A stretch of DNA of 5,037 nt from an uncultured Alistipes sp. (GTDB taxonomy: Bacteria > Bacteroidota > Bacteroidia > Bacteroidales > Rikenellaceae), in contig CAAGKW010000114.1 of assembly GCA_900770585.1 (NCBI GenBank), positions 1 to 5,037 on the forward strand, read 5' to 3'. Below, in pieces: positions 1-4,912 of the stretch. The translations under genes were made by a program, and so were the position numbers. The stretch's first letter is position 1. Each line of letters opens with the position of its first letter. A model generated the notes under the pieces. That model had not been told where the DNA came from. It searched no databases and worked only from the letters and a program-made list of their open reading frames with translations.

Positions 1-26
1 AGACGCACCCCACCCCCGAAAAACTA

Positions 27-34
27 CAAAAATA
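27..34 (-). promoter_or_regulatory. Bacteroidales -7 element, outward-facing promoter
   Basis: Read on the minus strand this is TATTTTTG followed by TAG, an exact match to the Bacteroidota -7 consensus TAnnTTTG. No TTTG sits 19-21 nt upstream, so the -33 half is missing or weak; a T-tract ending in CGAC lies 11 nt upstream (46-55). It comes after the terminator of the DUF2795 gene and would drive a gene or RNA whose body lies left of the window. The predicted transcript start is near position 20. The match is short and could be chance in AT-rich DNA. Confidence 0.45.
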
Positions 35-72
35 TGGAAATTTTTGTCGAAAAAAGCGAATACCATATATAA

Positions 73-114
73 AAAACAAAAGCAGCGCCCATTCGAGAGT
101 GCTGCTTTTGTTTT
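73..114. terminator. Bidirectional intrinsic terminator
   Basis: The arms at 73-86 (AAAACAAAAGCAGC) and 101-114 (GCTGCTTTTGTTTT) are perfect 14-bp inverted repeats. They extend inward by a G-T and a C-G pair, leaving a 10-nt loop. The A-rich outer left arm and T-rich outer right arm give a U-run in both directions. On the minus strand the hairpin begins about 15 nt after the stop of the DUF2795 gene, so it ends that transcript. It could equally stop a plus-strand transcript arriving from the left. Confidence 0.9.
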
Positions 115-129
115 CAGTTGTCCTTCCGA

Positions 130-351
130 TTAATACTCCTCCTCGTTAAAGAAGAAATCGTCCTTCGAGGGATAGTCGGGCCAGATATCTTCGATAGACT
201 CGTAGATGTCGCCTTCGTCCTCAATCTCCTGCAAATTCTCCAAAACTTCGAGCGGCGCACCCGAACGAACTGCATAGTCAATAAGCTCCTCCTTGGTTGC
301 GGGCCAAGGTGCATCTTCAAGTTTCGATGCCAATTCAAGAGTCCAATACAT
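130..351 (-). CDS. DUF2795 domain-containing small acidic protein
   Basis: A 73-residue protein starting MYWTLELASKLEDAPWPATK. I recognise it as the highly conserved Bacteroidota form of DUF2795; its function is unknown. Known relatives are small and presumably cytosolic, and no signal peptide or membrane segment is present. The N-terminal half (about residues 5-40) looks helical and carries the PWPATKEELIDYA stretch. The C-terminal part is aromatic and acidic (IWPDYPSKDDFFF, then NEEEY). I count about 22 acidic against 4 basic residues, so it is strongly anionic. The ATG at 351 is preferred over an in-frame GTG at 393 because family members begin MYW and the upstream extension looks unlike a conserved protein. 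It is transcribed alone, between its own promoter near 450 and the terminator at 73-114. Confidence 0.88.
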   Translation of the reverse strand: MYWTLELASKLEDAPWPATKEELIDYAVRSGAPLEVLENLQEIEDEGDIYESIEDIWPDYPSKDDFFFNEEEY

Positions 352-443
352 AGTATTAAAGTTTTTAAGTTTCAAAAAATAAACACAACTCACAGCCCAT
401 CAGCGCTTTACACCTCACTCAAAAGCCCACGTGTGTCTTTATT
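352..443 (-). other. Predicted 5' leader of the DUF2795 gene
   Basis: If transcription starts about 7 nt after the -7 element at 450-457, the DUF2795 mRNA has a leader of roughly 90 nt, long beside the leaders of about 15-40 nt predicted for the other genes here. The last 35 nt before the ATG are almost all A and T. By eye I find only weak pairings, such as AGACACA near 434 with TGTGTTT near 382. I recognise no known riboswitch or leader-peptide gene. Confidence 0.4.
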
Positions 444-449
444 GGACTG

Positions 450-478
450 CAAAAATAGTAAAAATTTCGATATACAAA
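450..478 (-). promoter_or_regulatory. Promoter of the DUF2795 gene
   Basis: On the minus strand, 457 to 450 reads TATTTTTG then CAG, an exact TAnnTTTG -7 element. A TTTG lies upstream at 478 to 475, but the spacer is 17 nt, not the 19-21 nt typical of the phylum, so the -33 assignment is tentative. It lies between the adenosyltransferase stop and the DUF2795 start, in the correct orientation, and makes the DUF2795 gene a separate transcription unit. Confidence 0.65.
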
Positions 479-479
479 T

Positions 480-494
480 TTTTTCGTCGAAAAA
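480..494. repeat. AT-rich inverted repeat TTTTTCGTCGAAAAA
   Basis: A 15-nt near-perfect palindrome with 7-bp arms around a central T, lying 26-40 nt past the stop of the adenosyltransferase gene and just upstream of the DUF2795 promoter. It could be a regulator site or a weak hairpin. As a terminator for the minus-strand operon it is unconvincing because the stem is AT-rich, the loop is too tight and no separate U-run follows. It resembles the TTTTCGCGAAAA palindrome at 2898-2909. Confidence 0.4.
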
Positions 495-520
495 TCTACT
501 TCGATTACCCTTTCAGCACA

Positions 521-1072
521 CTACGGCACCCACAAAATCTCCTCAACATCAAACGCTTCGTTCAGCGCGCGACCCAATATATAAAGGTAGTCCGACAAGC
601 GGTTCAAGTAGATCAGCGCCTGCGGTGACACTCCGTGCTCGGCATTCGCACGCAGGGCAGCGCGCTCGGCACGACGGCACACCGTACGGCAGACGTGGCA
701 CATCGAAACGATCTTGTTGCCACCCGCGATGGTGAATTTTGTGATCGGCTTAACGCGCGACGACAGTTCGTCAATGCGTCGTTCGAGAGCCGCAACCACC
801 TCCTCCGATGGCTCGGCAACCTTACCCTCGCCACCGCGACCGACAGCCAACAATGCCGCAACGGTCATCAGGTGCGAGCCCACACGATCGAGGTCGGCAA
901 CATACTCCTCGGTGCTCTCCTCGTCGCGCAACATATCGCCTAACAATGCTACGTTTGCCGACAACTCATCGACCGTGCCGTATGCCTCGACACGCACATC
1001 GCACTTCGATACGCGCTCGCCACCGATCAACGTGGTCTGACCGCAGTCACCCGTCTTGGTATAAAGTTTCAT
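521..1072 (-). CDS. PduO-type ATP:cob(I)alamin adenosyltransferase
   Basis: A 183-residue protein, the usual length for a stand-alone PduO-type corrinoid adenosyltransferase. The family transfers the 5'-deoxyadenosyl group of ATP to cob(I)alamin or cob(I)yrinic acid a,c-diamide, making coenzyme B12 in the cytosol, usually as a trimer. The ATP-binding N-terminus is clear: TKTGDCGQTTLIGG (residues 5-18) and RVEAYGTVDEL (27-37). The second conserved block is CRTVCRRAER (128-137), with the basic and acidic residues of the active site. YLNRLSDYLYILGRALN (155-171) is the typical C-terminal helix. The block before CRT reads AGGNKIVSMCHV, an Ala replacing the common Pro of PGG. The start codon is 15 nt after the preceding gene's stop, so it is probably the last gene of the operon led by the flavoprotein gene. 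No cobalamin riboswitch is visible. B12-dependent enzymes that would use the product are not in the window. Confidence 0.95.
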   Translation of the reverse strand: MKLYTKTGDCGQTTLIGGERVSKCDVRVEAYGTVDELSANVALLGDMLRDEESTEEYVADLDRVGSHLMTVAALLAVGRGGEGKVAEPSEEVVAALERRIDELSSRVKPITKFTIAGGNKIVSMCHVCRTVCRRAERAALRANAEHGVSPQALIYLNRLSDYLYILGRALNEAFDVEEILWVP

Positions 1073-1087
1073 ATTAGATTCTTGGTT

Positions 1088-1615
1088 TTATAGTGAAAAA
1101 TGTTGTTTCGGCAAACCCTCGACATTGAACAGCAACAGATAGCCTCGATTATCGACACTCGTGCCGTGATGTTCGCTCACCAATCGGCGACATTGGCGAC
1201 TGCGAGCACGTTCATCACGTGGCGCAAGAATACACAACGTGGTCTGTGTGCGGCGAGCCTCGTCAGTCAGTTGGTGCAGTTGCTCGATCGAATATTCGCG
1301 TGGCACGATACACATCTCCACCCCATCGAGCGTCGAGGTCTGCGCATCGGCAAAGAGAAAATTCTCGTAACCACAATGCGTATAGAGGTTTTGCAACTGC
1401 GTAGCCCTTCGACGCGACACGTGGCGCAACACCAGATCGGCATAGAGTGCCGTATTCGCGCCCTCCACACGGCGGCGCATAAACACCTGACGCACCAACG
1501 AATAGACGAACGGCGAATGGACTCCGTGGCCACGATAGTGGCGCACGTTGGCTGCACGCACCGACCCCGCAGCAACGCGATACAGACGCTTGGTTATGGG
1601 CTTGAAGACGCTCAT
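1088..1615 (-). CDS. Short HGVHSPFVY-motif protein, methyltransferase-like and probably inactive
   Basis: A 175-residue basic protein with no signal peptide or membrane segment. Two ends are telling. RGHGVHSPFVYSLVRQVF (residues 28-45) is the N-terminal signature of a group of Bacteroidota proteins annotated as class I SAM-dependent methyltransferases, and PKQHFSL (169-175) matches their C-terminal end. The stretch before it (about 143-168) also follows that family's final strands. The middle is too short, and I find no glycine-rich SAM-binding loop (E-x-G-x-x-x-G) and no acidic DD catalytic motif, so the Rossmann core seems reduced. It may be a non-catalytic relative or a binding partner; the methyltransferase link is from memory of the family pattern. 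The gene starts 3 nt after the flavoprotein stop and ends 15 nt before the adenosyltransferase, so it is almost certainly co-transcribed. The reading frame is intact. Confidence 0.75.
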   Translation of the reverse strand: MSVFKPITKRLYRVAAGSVRAANVRHYRGHGVHSPFVYSLVRQVFMRRRVEGANTALYADLVLRHVSRRRATQLQNLYTHCGYENFLFADAQTSTLDGVEMCIVPREYSIEQLHQLTDEARRTQTTLCILAPRDERARSRQCRRLVSEHHGTSVDNRGYLLLFNVEGLPKQHFSL

Positions 1616-1618
1616 CGA

Positions 1619-2866
1619 TTACTTTTTGAGCATACCCGCCAAACGACCTGTCGAGAAGGCGATCTGCAAATTGTAGCCACCCGTCGCAGCGTCCAAATCG
1701 AGCACCTCGCCCGCAAAATAGAGGCCACGAATGTGTTTCGACTCCATCGTATATTGGTTCACATCGTCGCAATTGACGCCACCGGCCGTCACGATCGCCT
1801 CGGTGAAAGGGCGATAGTCGCTAATCGGGAAGACATAGTGTTTCAACACAGTTGCCAGACGAGCCAACTCCTTCTCGCTCACCTTCGAGATATACATCTT
1901 CGAATGGACATCCAACTCCTTAGCCAGAGCCAGCACCATCGGACGCGGAACGAGTTTACGCAACAACTCCGAGAAGAGTTCGGTCGGAGCCAACTGTTCG
2001 ACCTCGCGACGGATTCGGTCGGTGAGCTGTTCGGGCGTGAGGGCAGGTTTGAGATCGAGCACAAGTTTCACCTTGCGTTCGTCAATCAGAGCATCGACCG
2101 CATCGCGGCTCAGGCGCAACACTGCCGCACCCTCGATACCACGATCCGAGAACGACACCTCGCCAAACTCCTCGCCTGCAAGTTCGTTATCGACCATCAT
2201 CTGCACATTGACATTGCGCAGCGTCAGTCCCTTCAATTCGTGCAGATGGGCATAGGTTGTTTCGAGCGGAACGAGCGACGGACGCACCGGCTCGATCGAG
2301 TGACCCGTAGCCGCTGCAAAGTCGTAACCATCGCCCGTTGAGCCTGTTGCGGGATACGACACACCACCCGTAGCGATGATCACCGCCTCGGCCTCCTCCT
2401 TACGTTCGAAGCCACGCTTGTTCTCATACTTGACGCCCAGCACGCGATTGCCGACCGTCATAATCTCCTTGACGCGCGAGTCGCACTGAACCGTAACACC
2501 CTCCTCGCGGCACCAATCGACCAATGCCTGCGCGATGTCCCACGCCTTGCCACTCTTCGGGAAGACACGGTCGCCACGCTCGACATCGAGCTTCACGCCC
2601 AGACGTTCGAAAAAGCGCACCGTTGCGCGATTATTAAACTCGGCAAATGCCTGCGCAAAGAAATCGGCATTCGTTCGCACCTTCTCGGCGAACTCCTCGG
2701 GAGGACGCATATTGGTAAGGTTGCAACGACCCTTACCCGTAATGCGAACCTTGCGGCCCGTCTTCTCCATCTTTTCGAGCAACAGCACGTTGCGACCTCG
2801 CGATGCGGCTGTTCCTGCGGCCATCAGACCCGCAGCACCACCGCCTATAACTATCAAATCGTACAT
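1619..2866 (-). CDS. BaiN/HI0933-family NAD(P)/FAD-dependent oxidoreductase
   Basis: A 415-residue soluble flavoprotein of the HI0933-like family. The N-terminal FAD-binding fold has VIGGGAAGLMAAG (residues 6-18), ribose-binding Glu31, and the family hallmark KTGRKVRITGKGRCNLTN (35-52). Further family blocks are TGGVSYPATGSTGDGY (166-181), SDRGIEGAAVL (240-250) and, at the C-terminus, the AGE-LD-D-ATGGYN-Q-A segment (385-407) that closes the FAD site. One studied relative, BaiN, reduces a bile-acid intermediate in clostridia, but most members have no known substrate and this one cannot be assigned. An in-frame GTG at 2887 would add 7 residues. I choose the ATG at 2866 because the GTG abuts the predicted -7 element and so precedes the transcript start, and MYDLIVIGGG is the normal family N-terminus. 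It is the first gene of a three-gene operon. Confidence 0.95.
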   Translation of the reverse strand: MYDLIVIGGGAAGLMAAGTAASRGRNVLLLEKMEKTGRKVRITGKGRCNLTNMRPPEEFAEKVRTNADFFAQAFAEFNNRATVRFFERLGVKLDVERGDRVFPKSGKAWDIAQALVDWCREEGVTVQCDSRVKEIMTVGNRVLGVKYENKRGFERKEEAEAVIIATGGVSYPATGSTGDGYDFAAATGHSIEPVRPSLVPLETTYAHLHELKGLTLRNVNVQMMVDNELAGEEFGEVSFSDRGIEGAAVLRLSRDAVDALIDERKVKLVLDLKPALTPEQLTDRIRREVEQLAPTELFSELLRKLVPRPMVLALAKELDVHSKMYISKVSEKELARLATVLKHYVFPISDYRPFTEAIVTAGGVNCDDVNQYTMESKHIRGLYFAGEVLDLDAATGGYNLQIAFSTGRLAGMLKK

Positions 2867-2886
2867 TTCGTTGTTTTTATTTTGCA

Positions 2887-2894
2887 CAAAGATA
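2887..2894 (-). promoter_or_regulatory. -7 element of the flavoprotein operon promoter
   Basis: On the minus strand, 2894 to 2887 reads TATCTTTG, an exact TAnnTTTG. The predicted start of transcription is near 2880, giving a leader of about 14 nt to the ATG at 2866. No TTTG is found at the -33 distance (about 2914-2919). That place overlaps the -7 element of the opposite nusB promoter. Confidence 0.7.
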
Positions 2895-2897
2895 CTC

Positions 2898-2909
2898 TTT
2901 TCGCGAAAA
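2898..2909. repeat. Palindrome TTTTCGCGAAAA between divergent promoters
   Basis: A perfect 12-bp palindrome centred between the minus-strand -7 element (2887-2894) and the plus-strand -7 element (2916-2923). It occupies the spacer of both promoters and is a plausible site for a dimeric regulator. A/T-tracts flanking CG are also frequent in the other gaps of this window, so it may only reflect spacer composition. Confidence 0.5.
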
Positions 2910-2915
2910 AATAGT

Positions 2916-2923
2916 TACTTTTG
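2916..2923 (+). promoter_or_regulatory. -7 element of the nusB promoter
   Basis: TACTTTTG followed by CAG matches TAnnTTTG exactly. No TTTG is present 19-21 nt upstream, where the sequence is part of the opposing promoter's -7 element. Transcription would start near 2930, giving a leader of about 17 nt rich in A before the nusB ATG. Confidence 0.7.
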
Positions 2924-2946
2924 CAGTCGAAAAAACGTTCAAATAT

Positions 2947-3885
2947 ATGTTGTCACGCAGATTACTTAGGCTCAAAGCAGTCAAAAACCTCTATTCGCAC
3001 CTCAAATCGAACGCTACCGATCTGGCCGCATCGGAGAAAACTCTCCAACACAGCATCGATAAAGCGTACGATCTCTATTATCAGATGATGTTGCTCATCG
3101 TTGATGTTGCCGACTATGCCGAAAGCCGTATCGAGCTGGCTAAGCAGAAGCACCTGGCAACATACGAGGACCTCAATCCCAATACACGATTCATCGACAA
3201 CCGCCTCATCGCTCAGTGGCGTGCGAGCAGCCGTATCAACGACTTCGCTGCTAAGCGCGGTCTGGGTTGGGCACAGTATCCCGAACTGATCAAGACGCTC
3301 TATAACAACCTCGTGGCGTCGGACTACTATAAGGCATATATGACCGCCGAGAAGGCTACCTATCGCGACGATGTGCGCCTCGTGGAACAGTTCTACACCC
3401 GCGAGATCGAGAACCTCGAAATGGTCGAGGAGGTGCTCGACGAGCAGTCGATTCTCTGGAATGACGACCTCGGCTTTGCTCTGGTTATGGTCATTCGCAC
3501 GCTGAGCAACTGCCGCGCATCGCAGACCGAAGTGCCCGTACTGCCCAAGTTCAAGAACGATGACGACCGCGAATTTATCGAGGAGTTGTTCCGTCGCACG
3601 CTGGTCAACTACGATAGCTATATGAAGATTGTCGAGCGTTTCACTCGTAATTGGGACGTTGAGCGCATCGCCTTTATGGACAACCTGATTATGGTTACGG
3701 CTATCTCGGAGATGATCAACTTCGAGTCGATCCCCGTCAAGGTGACCCTCGACGAGTATATCGAGATCGCCAAGCACTATTCGTCGATGGGTAGCGGCAC
3801 GTTCATCAACGGTATTCTGGACAAGTGCGCCGAGGCTCTCACGGCTGAGGGTGTGGTTGTCAAGAGTGGTCGCGGATTGATCTAA
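2947..3885 (+). CDS. nusB: Transcription antitermination factor NusB, long Bacteroidota form
   Basis: A 312-residue protein whose C-terminal third is a NusB domain. NusB binds the boxA RNA of rRNA operons together with NusE (ribosomal protein S10) and keeps RNA polymerase from stopping early. The diagnostic block runs from WDVERIAFMDNLIMVTAISEM (residues 236-256) through SIPVKVTLDEYIEIAKHYS (261-279) and SGTFINGILDK (283-293). The first 200 residues form a largely helical extension beginning MLSRRLLRLKAVKNLY, and NusB proteins of enteric bacteria and bacilli (about 130-150 residues) lack most of it. Bacteroidota NusB proteins are known for this length, so this is not a fusion artefact; what the extension does is unknown to me. 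The ATG at 2947 fits the family N-terminus and lies just after the promoter. The gene is divergent from the flavoprotein operon and is followed by a terminator. Confidence 0.93.
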   Translation: MLSRRLLRLKAVKNLYSHLKSNATDLAASEKTLQHSIDKAYDLYYQMMLLIVDVADYAESRIELAKQKHLATYEDLNPNTRFIDNRLIAQWRASSRINDFAAKRGLGWAQYPELIKTLYNNLVASDYYKAYMTAEKATYRDDVRLVEQFYTREIENLEMVEEVLDEQSILWNDDLGFALVMVIRTLSNCRASQTEVPVLPKFKNDDDREFIEELFRRTLVNYDSYMKIVERFTRNWDVERIAFMDNLIMVTAISEMINFESIPVKVTLDEYIEIAKHYSSMGSGTFINGILDKCAEALTAEGVVVKSGRGLI

Positions 3886-3912
3886 GAGCCACACAGCCCG
3901 ACAATGATTTAT

Positions 3913-3941
3913 GGAGCGACTTTTGCGGGTCGCTCCTTTTT
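3913..3941 (+). terminator. Intrinsic terminator after nusB
   Basis: GGAGCGAC (3913-3920) and GTCGCTCC (3929-3936) form a perfect 8-bp, GC-rich stem with an 8-nt loop, followed at once by five T. It begins 27 nt after the nusB stop and ends 21 nt before the start codon of the DUF1573 gene. Confidence 0.88.
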
Positions 3942-3962
3942 GTAAACAACCGAGAACAGCAG

Positions 3963-4388
3963 ATGCGCACACTATTCTTTATACTCGTTTTGACCGTTTT
4001 GGTCGGCTGCGGAGGTCGAGGCAGCGCTCCCGCCACAGCTCCCGAAAAGGCAACCAACATACCCCTGCAAACCGTTATCAATGTGACCGATACGCTTGCG
4101 AGCGATACACTGCGTTTGGGTCGTATGCACTCGGGCGAGGTGGTTGCAATGGGTATCGGAGTGTACAACAACACCCATACGCCCATAGTCATCACACGTA
4201 CCGAAACCACCTGCGGTTGTACCGACGTCGACTACCCCTCGCAACCCATCCCGGTGGGCGACACAGCGCGTGTCGAGGTGCGCTTCGATTCGCAGGGTTT
4301 CTACGGCTGGCAGTTCAAGCGCGTGAGGCTCTACACGTCGGCCGATGTGTCCCCTTTGACCATTTATGTAGAGGCCGAGGTCGAATAA
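3963..4388 (+). CDS. DUF1573 domain lipoprotein
   Basis: A 141-residue envelope protein. The N-terminus is a lipoprotein signal: a hydrophobic stretch (residues 4-14) and the lipobox LVGC (13-16), so Cys16 would be lipidated and become the mature first residue. The residues after Cys16 (GGRGS) lack the acidic run that marks surface-exposed Bacteroidota lipoproteins, so a location facing the periplasm is likelier. Residues about 45-140 form a DUF1573 domain, an Ig-like beta fold, with the family hallmark TTCGCTDVDYP (82-92), then PIPVGDTARVEVRFDS (95-110) and a final strand pair. The role of DUF1573 proteins is unknown. The two cysteines of CGC could form a disulfide or bind a metal; that is inference. 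It lies between nusB and yajC, but a terminator precedes it and no TAnnTTTG promoter is visible in the 77-nt gap, so its expression is unexplained. Confidence 0.9.
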   Translation: MRTLFFILVLTVLVGCGGRGSAPATAPEKATNIPLQTVINVTDTLASDTLRLGRMHSGEVVAMGIGVYNNTHTPIVITRTETTCGCTDVDYPSQPIPVGDTARVEVRFDSQGFYGWQFKRVRLYTSADVSPLTIYVEAEVE

Positions 4389-4400
4389 ATCGGCCGAGGG

Positions 4401-4431
4401 TTTGCAATCCCGCGAAAAAAGCGTATATTTG
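4401..4431 (+). promoter_or_regulatory. Consensus Bacteroidales promoter of yajC
   Basis: TTTG at 4401-4404, a 19-nt spacer, then TATATTTG at 4424-4431 match the full TTTG-N19-21-TAnnTTTG consensus. The predicted start near 4438 leaves a leader of about 40 nt, A-rich next to the ATG (caataacaaattttacact). It begins 12 nt after the stop of the DUF1573 gene, so yajC need not depend on transcription from nusB. Confidence 0.85.
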
Positions 4432-4478
4432 CCAAATAGTTCGAAACAGAAAATTAAACCAATAACAAATTTTACACT

Positions 4479-4802
4479 ATGTTTACATTCTTACAGGCTG
4501 CCGGCGAGGTAGCACCTCAGGCTCCCGGTCAGGGCGGTTTCTGGATTATGATCGTTGCGATGGTTTTGGTTATGTGGCTCTTCATCTGGCGCCCCGAATC
4601 GAAGCGTCGTAAGGAGATGGCTAAGTTCCGCGACTCGATGGTCAAGGGTACCAAGGTGATCACCGCAGGCGGTATCCACGGCAAGGTGCGCGAGGTGAAG
4701 GAGAACTATGTTGTAATCGAGGTTTGCGACAACGTTACTCTGCGTGTCGACAAGAATATGATTATGGCATCGCCCGAGGCTCAGCCCCAGCAGAACAAGT
4801 AA
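4479..4802 (+). CDS. yajC: Preprotein translocase subunit YajC
   Basis: A 107-residue inner-membrane protein, the normal YajC length. YajC associates with SecD-SecF and the SecYEG channel and assists protein export. A short Gly/Pro/Gln-rich N-terminal tail (residues 7-20) precedes a single membrane helix (FWIMIVAMVLVMWLFIW, 21-37). Then come the family's basic junction RPESKRRKEMAKF (38-50) and the cytosolic domain with VKGTKVITAGGIHGKVREV (55-73) and a beta-rich end. The C-terminus is a Gln/Pro-rich tail. The start at 4479 gives the complete N-terminal tail and follows an A-rich leader from the consensus promoter at 4401-4431. A terminator follows, so yajC may be transcribed alone. secDF is not in the window. 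Confidence 0.95.
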   Translation: MFTFLQAAGEVAPQAPGQGGFWIMIVAMVLVMWLFIWRPESKRRKEMAKFRDSMVKGTKVITAGGIHGKVREVKENYVVIEVCDNVTLRVDKNMIMASPEAQPQQNK

Positions 4803-4835
4803 AACAAAGTGCGCCGCAACGCGCCAACACTTACA

Positions 4836-4890
4836 AACGGGTGCGTAACTCCCTGCTATCAAAGGAGAAACGCGCCCGTTGACTTTTTTT
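4836..4890 (+). terminator. Intrinsic terminator (or attenuator) after yajC
   Basis: AACGGGTGCGT (4836-4846) pairs over all 11 positions, with one G-U, with ACGCGCCCGTT (4870-4880). An inner CTCC (4849-4852) can pair with GGAG (4864-4867), making a two-part hairpin. Three nt later comes a run of seven T (4884-4890). It begins 33 nt after the yajC stop. It ends only 22 nt before the next start codon, so it may instead be a conditional attenuator for that gene. Confidence 0.8.
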
Positions 4891-4912
4891 GAAGCACACA
4901 CTGACGTAACGT

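Noticed and set aside
352..443. Riboswitch or structured RNA in the DUF2795 leader
   Set aside because: Only short, mismatched pairings can be drawn by hand and no known riboswitch motif is present.
480..494. TTTTTCGTCGAAAAA as terminator of the adenosyltransferase operon
   Set aside because: The stem is nearly all A-T, the loop would be too small and there is no separate U-run; I kept it only as an inverted repeat.
1100..2341. A 413-codon open frame on the plus strand
   Set aside because: It lies antisense to the flavoprotein and methyltransferase-like genes, is rich in His, Arg and Gln as antisense frames are, shows no family motif, and spans two well-supported genes.
2867..2887. Seven-residue N-terminal extension of the flavoprotein from a GTG start
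   Set aside because: The GTG touches the predicted -7 element and lies before the expected transcript start, and the family begins directly before the GGGAAG loop.
2962..3972. A 336-codon open frame on the minus strand opposite nusB
   Set aside because: The opposite strand encodes a clear NusB with conserved motifs; the antisense frame has no recognisable domain and no promoter.
3911..4465. A 184-codon plus-strand frame overlapping the DUF1573 gene
   Set aside because: The other frame has a lipobox and the DUF1573 CGC motif; this one has Arg/His-rich shadow composition and begins inside the terminator.
4861..4881. AAAGGAG followed 11 nt later by a TTG, as a possible small gene
   Set aside because: The purine run is part of the terminator hairpin, the frame from TTG has no recognisable content, and genes here do not use strong Shine-Dalgarno sites.
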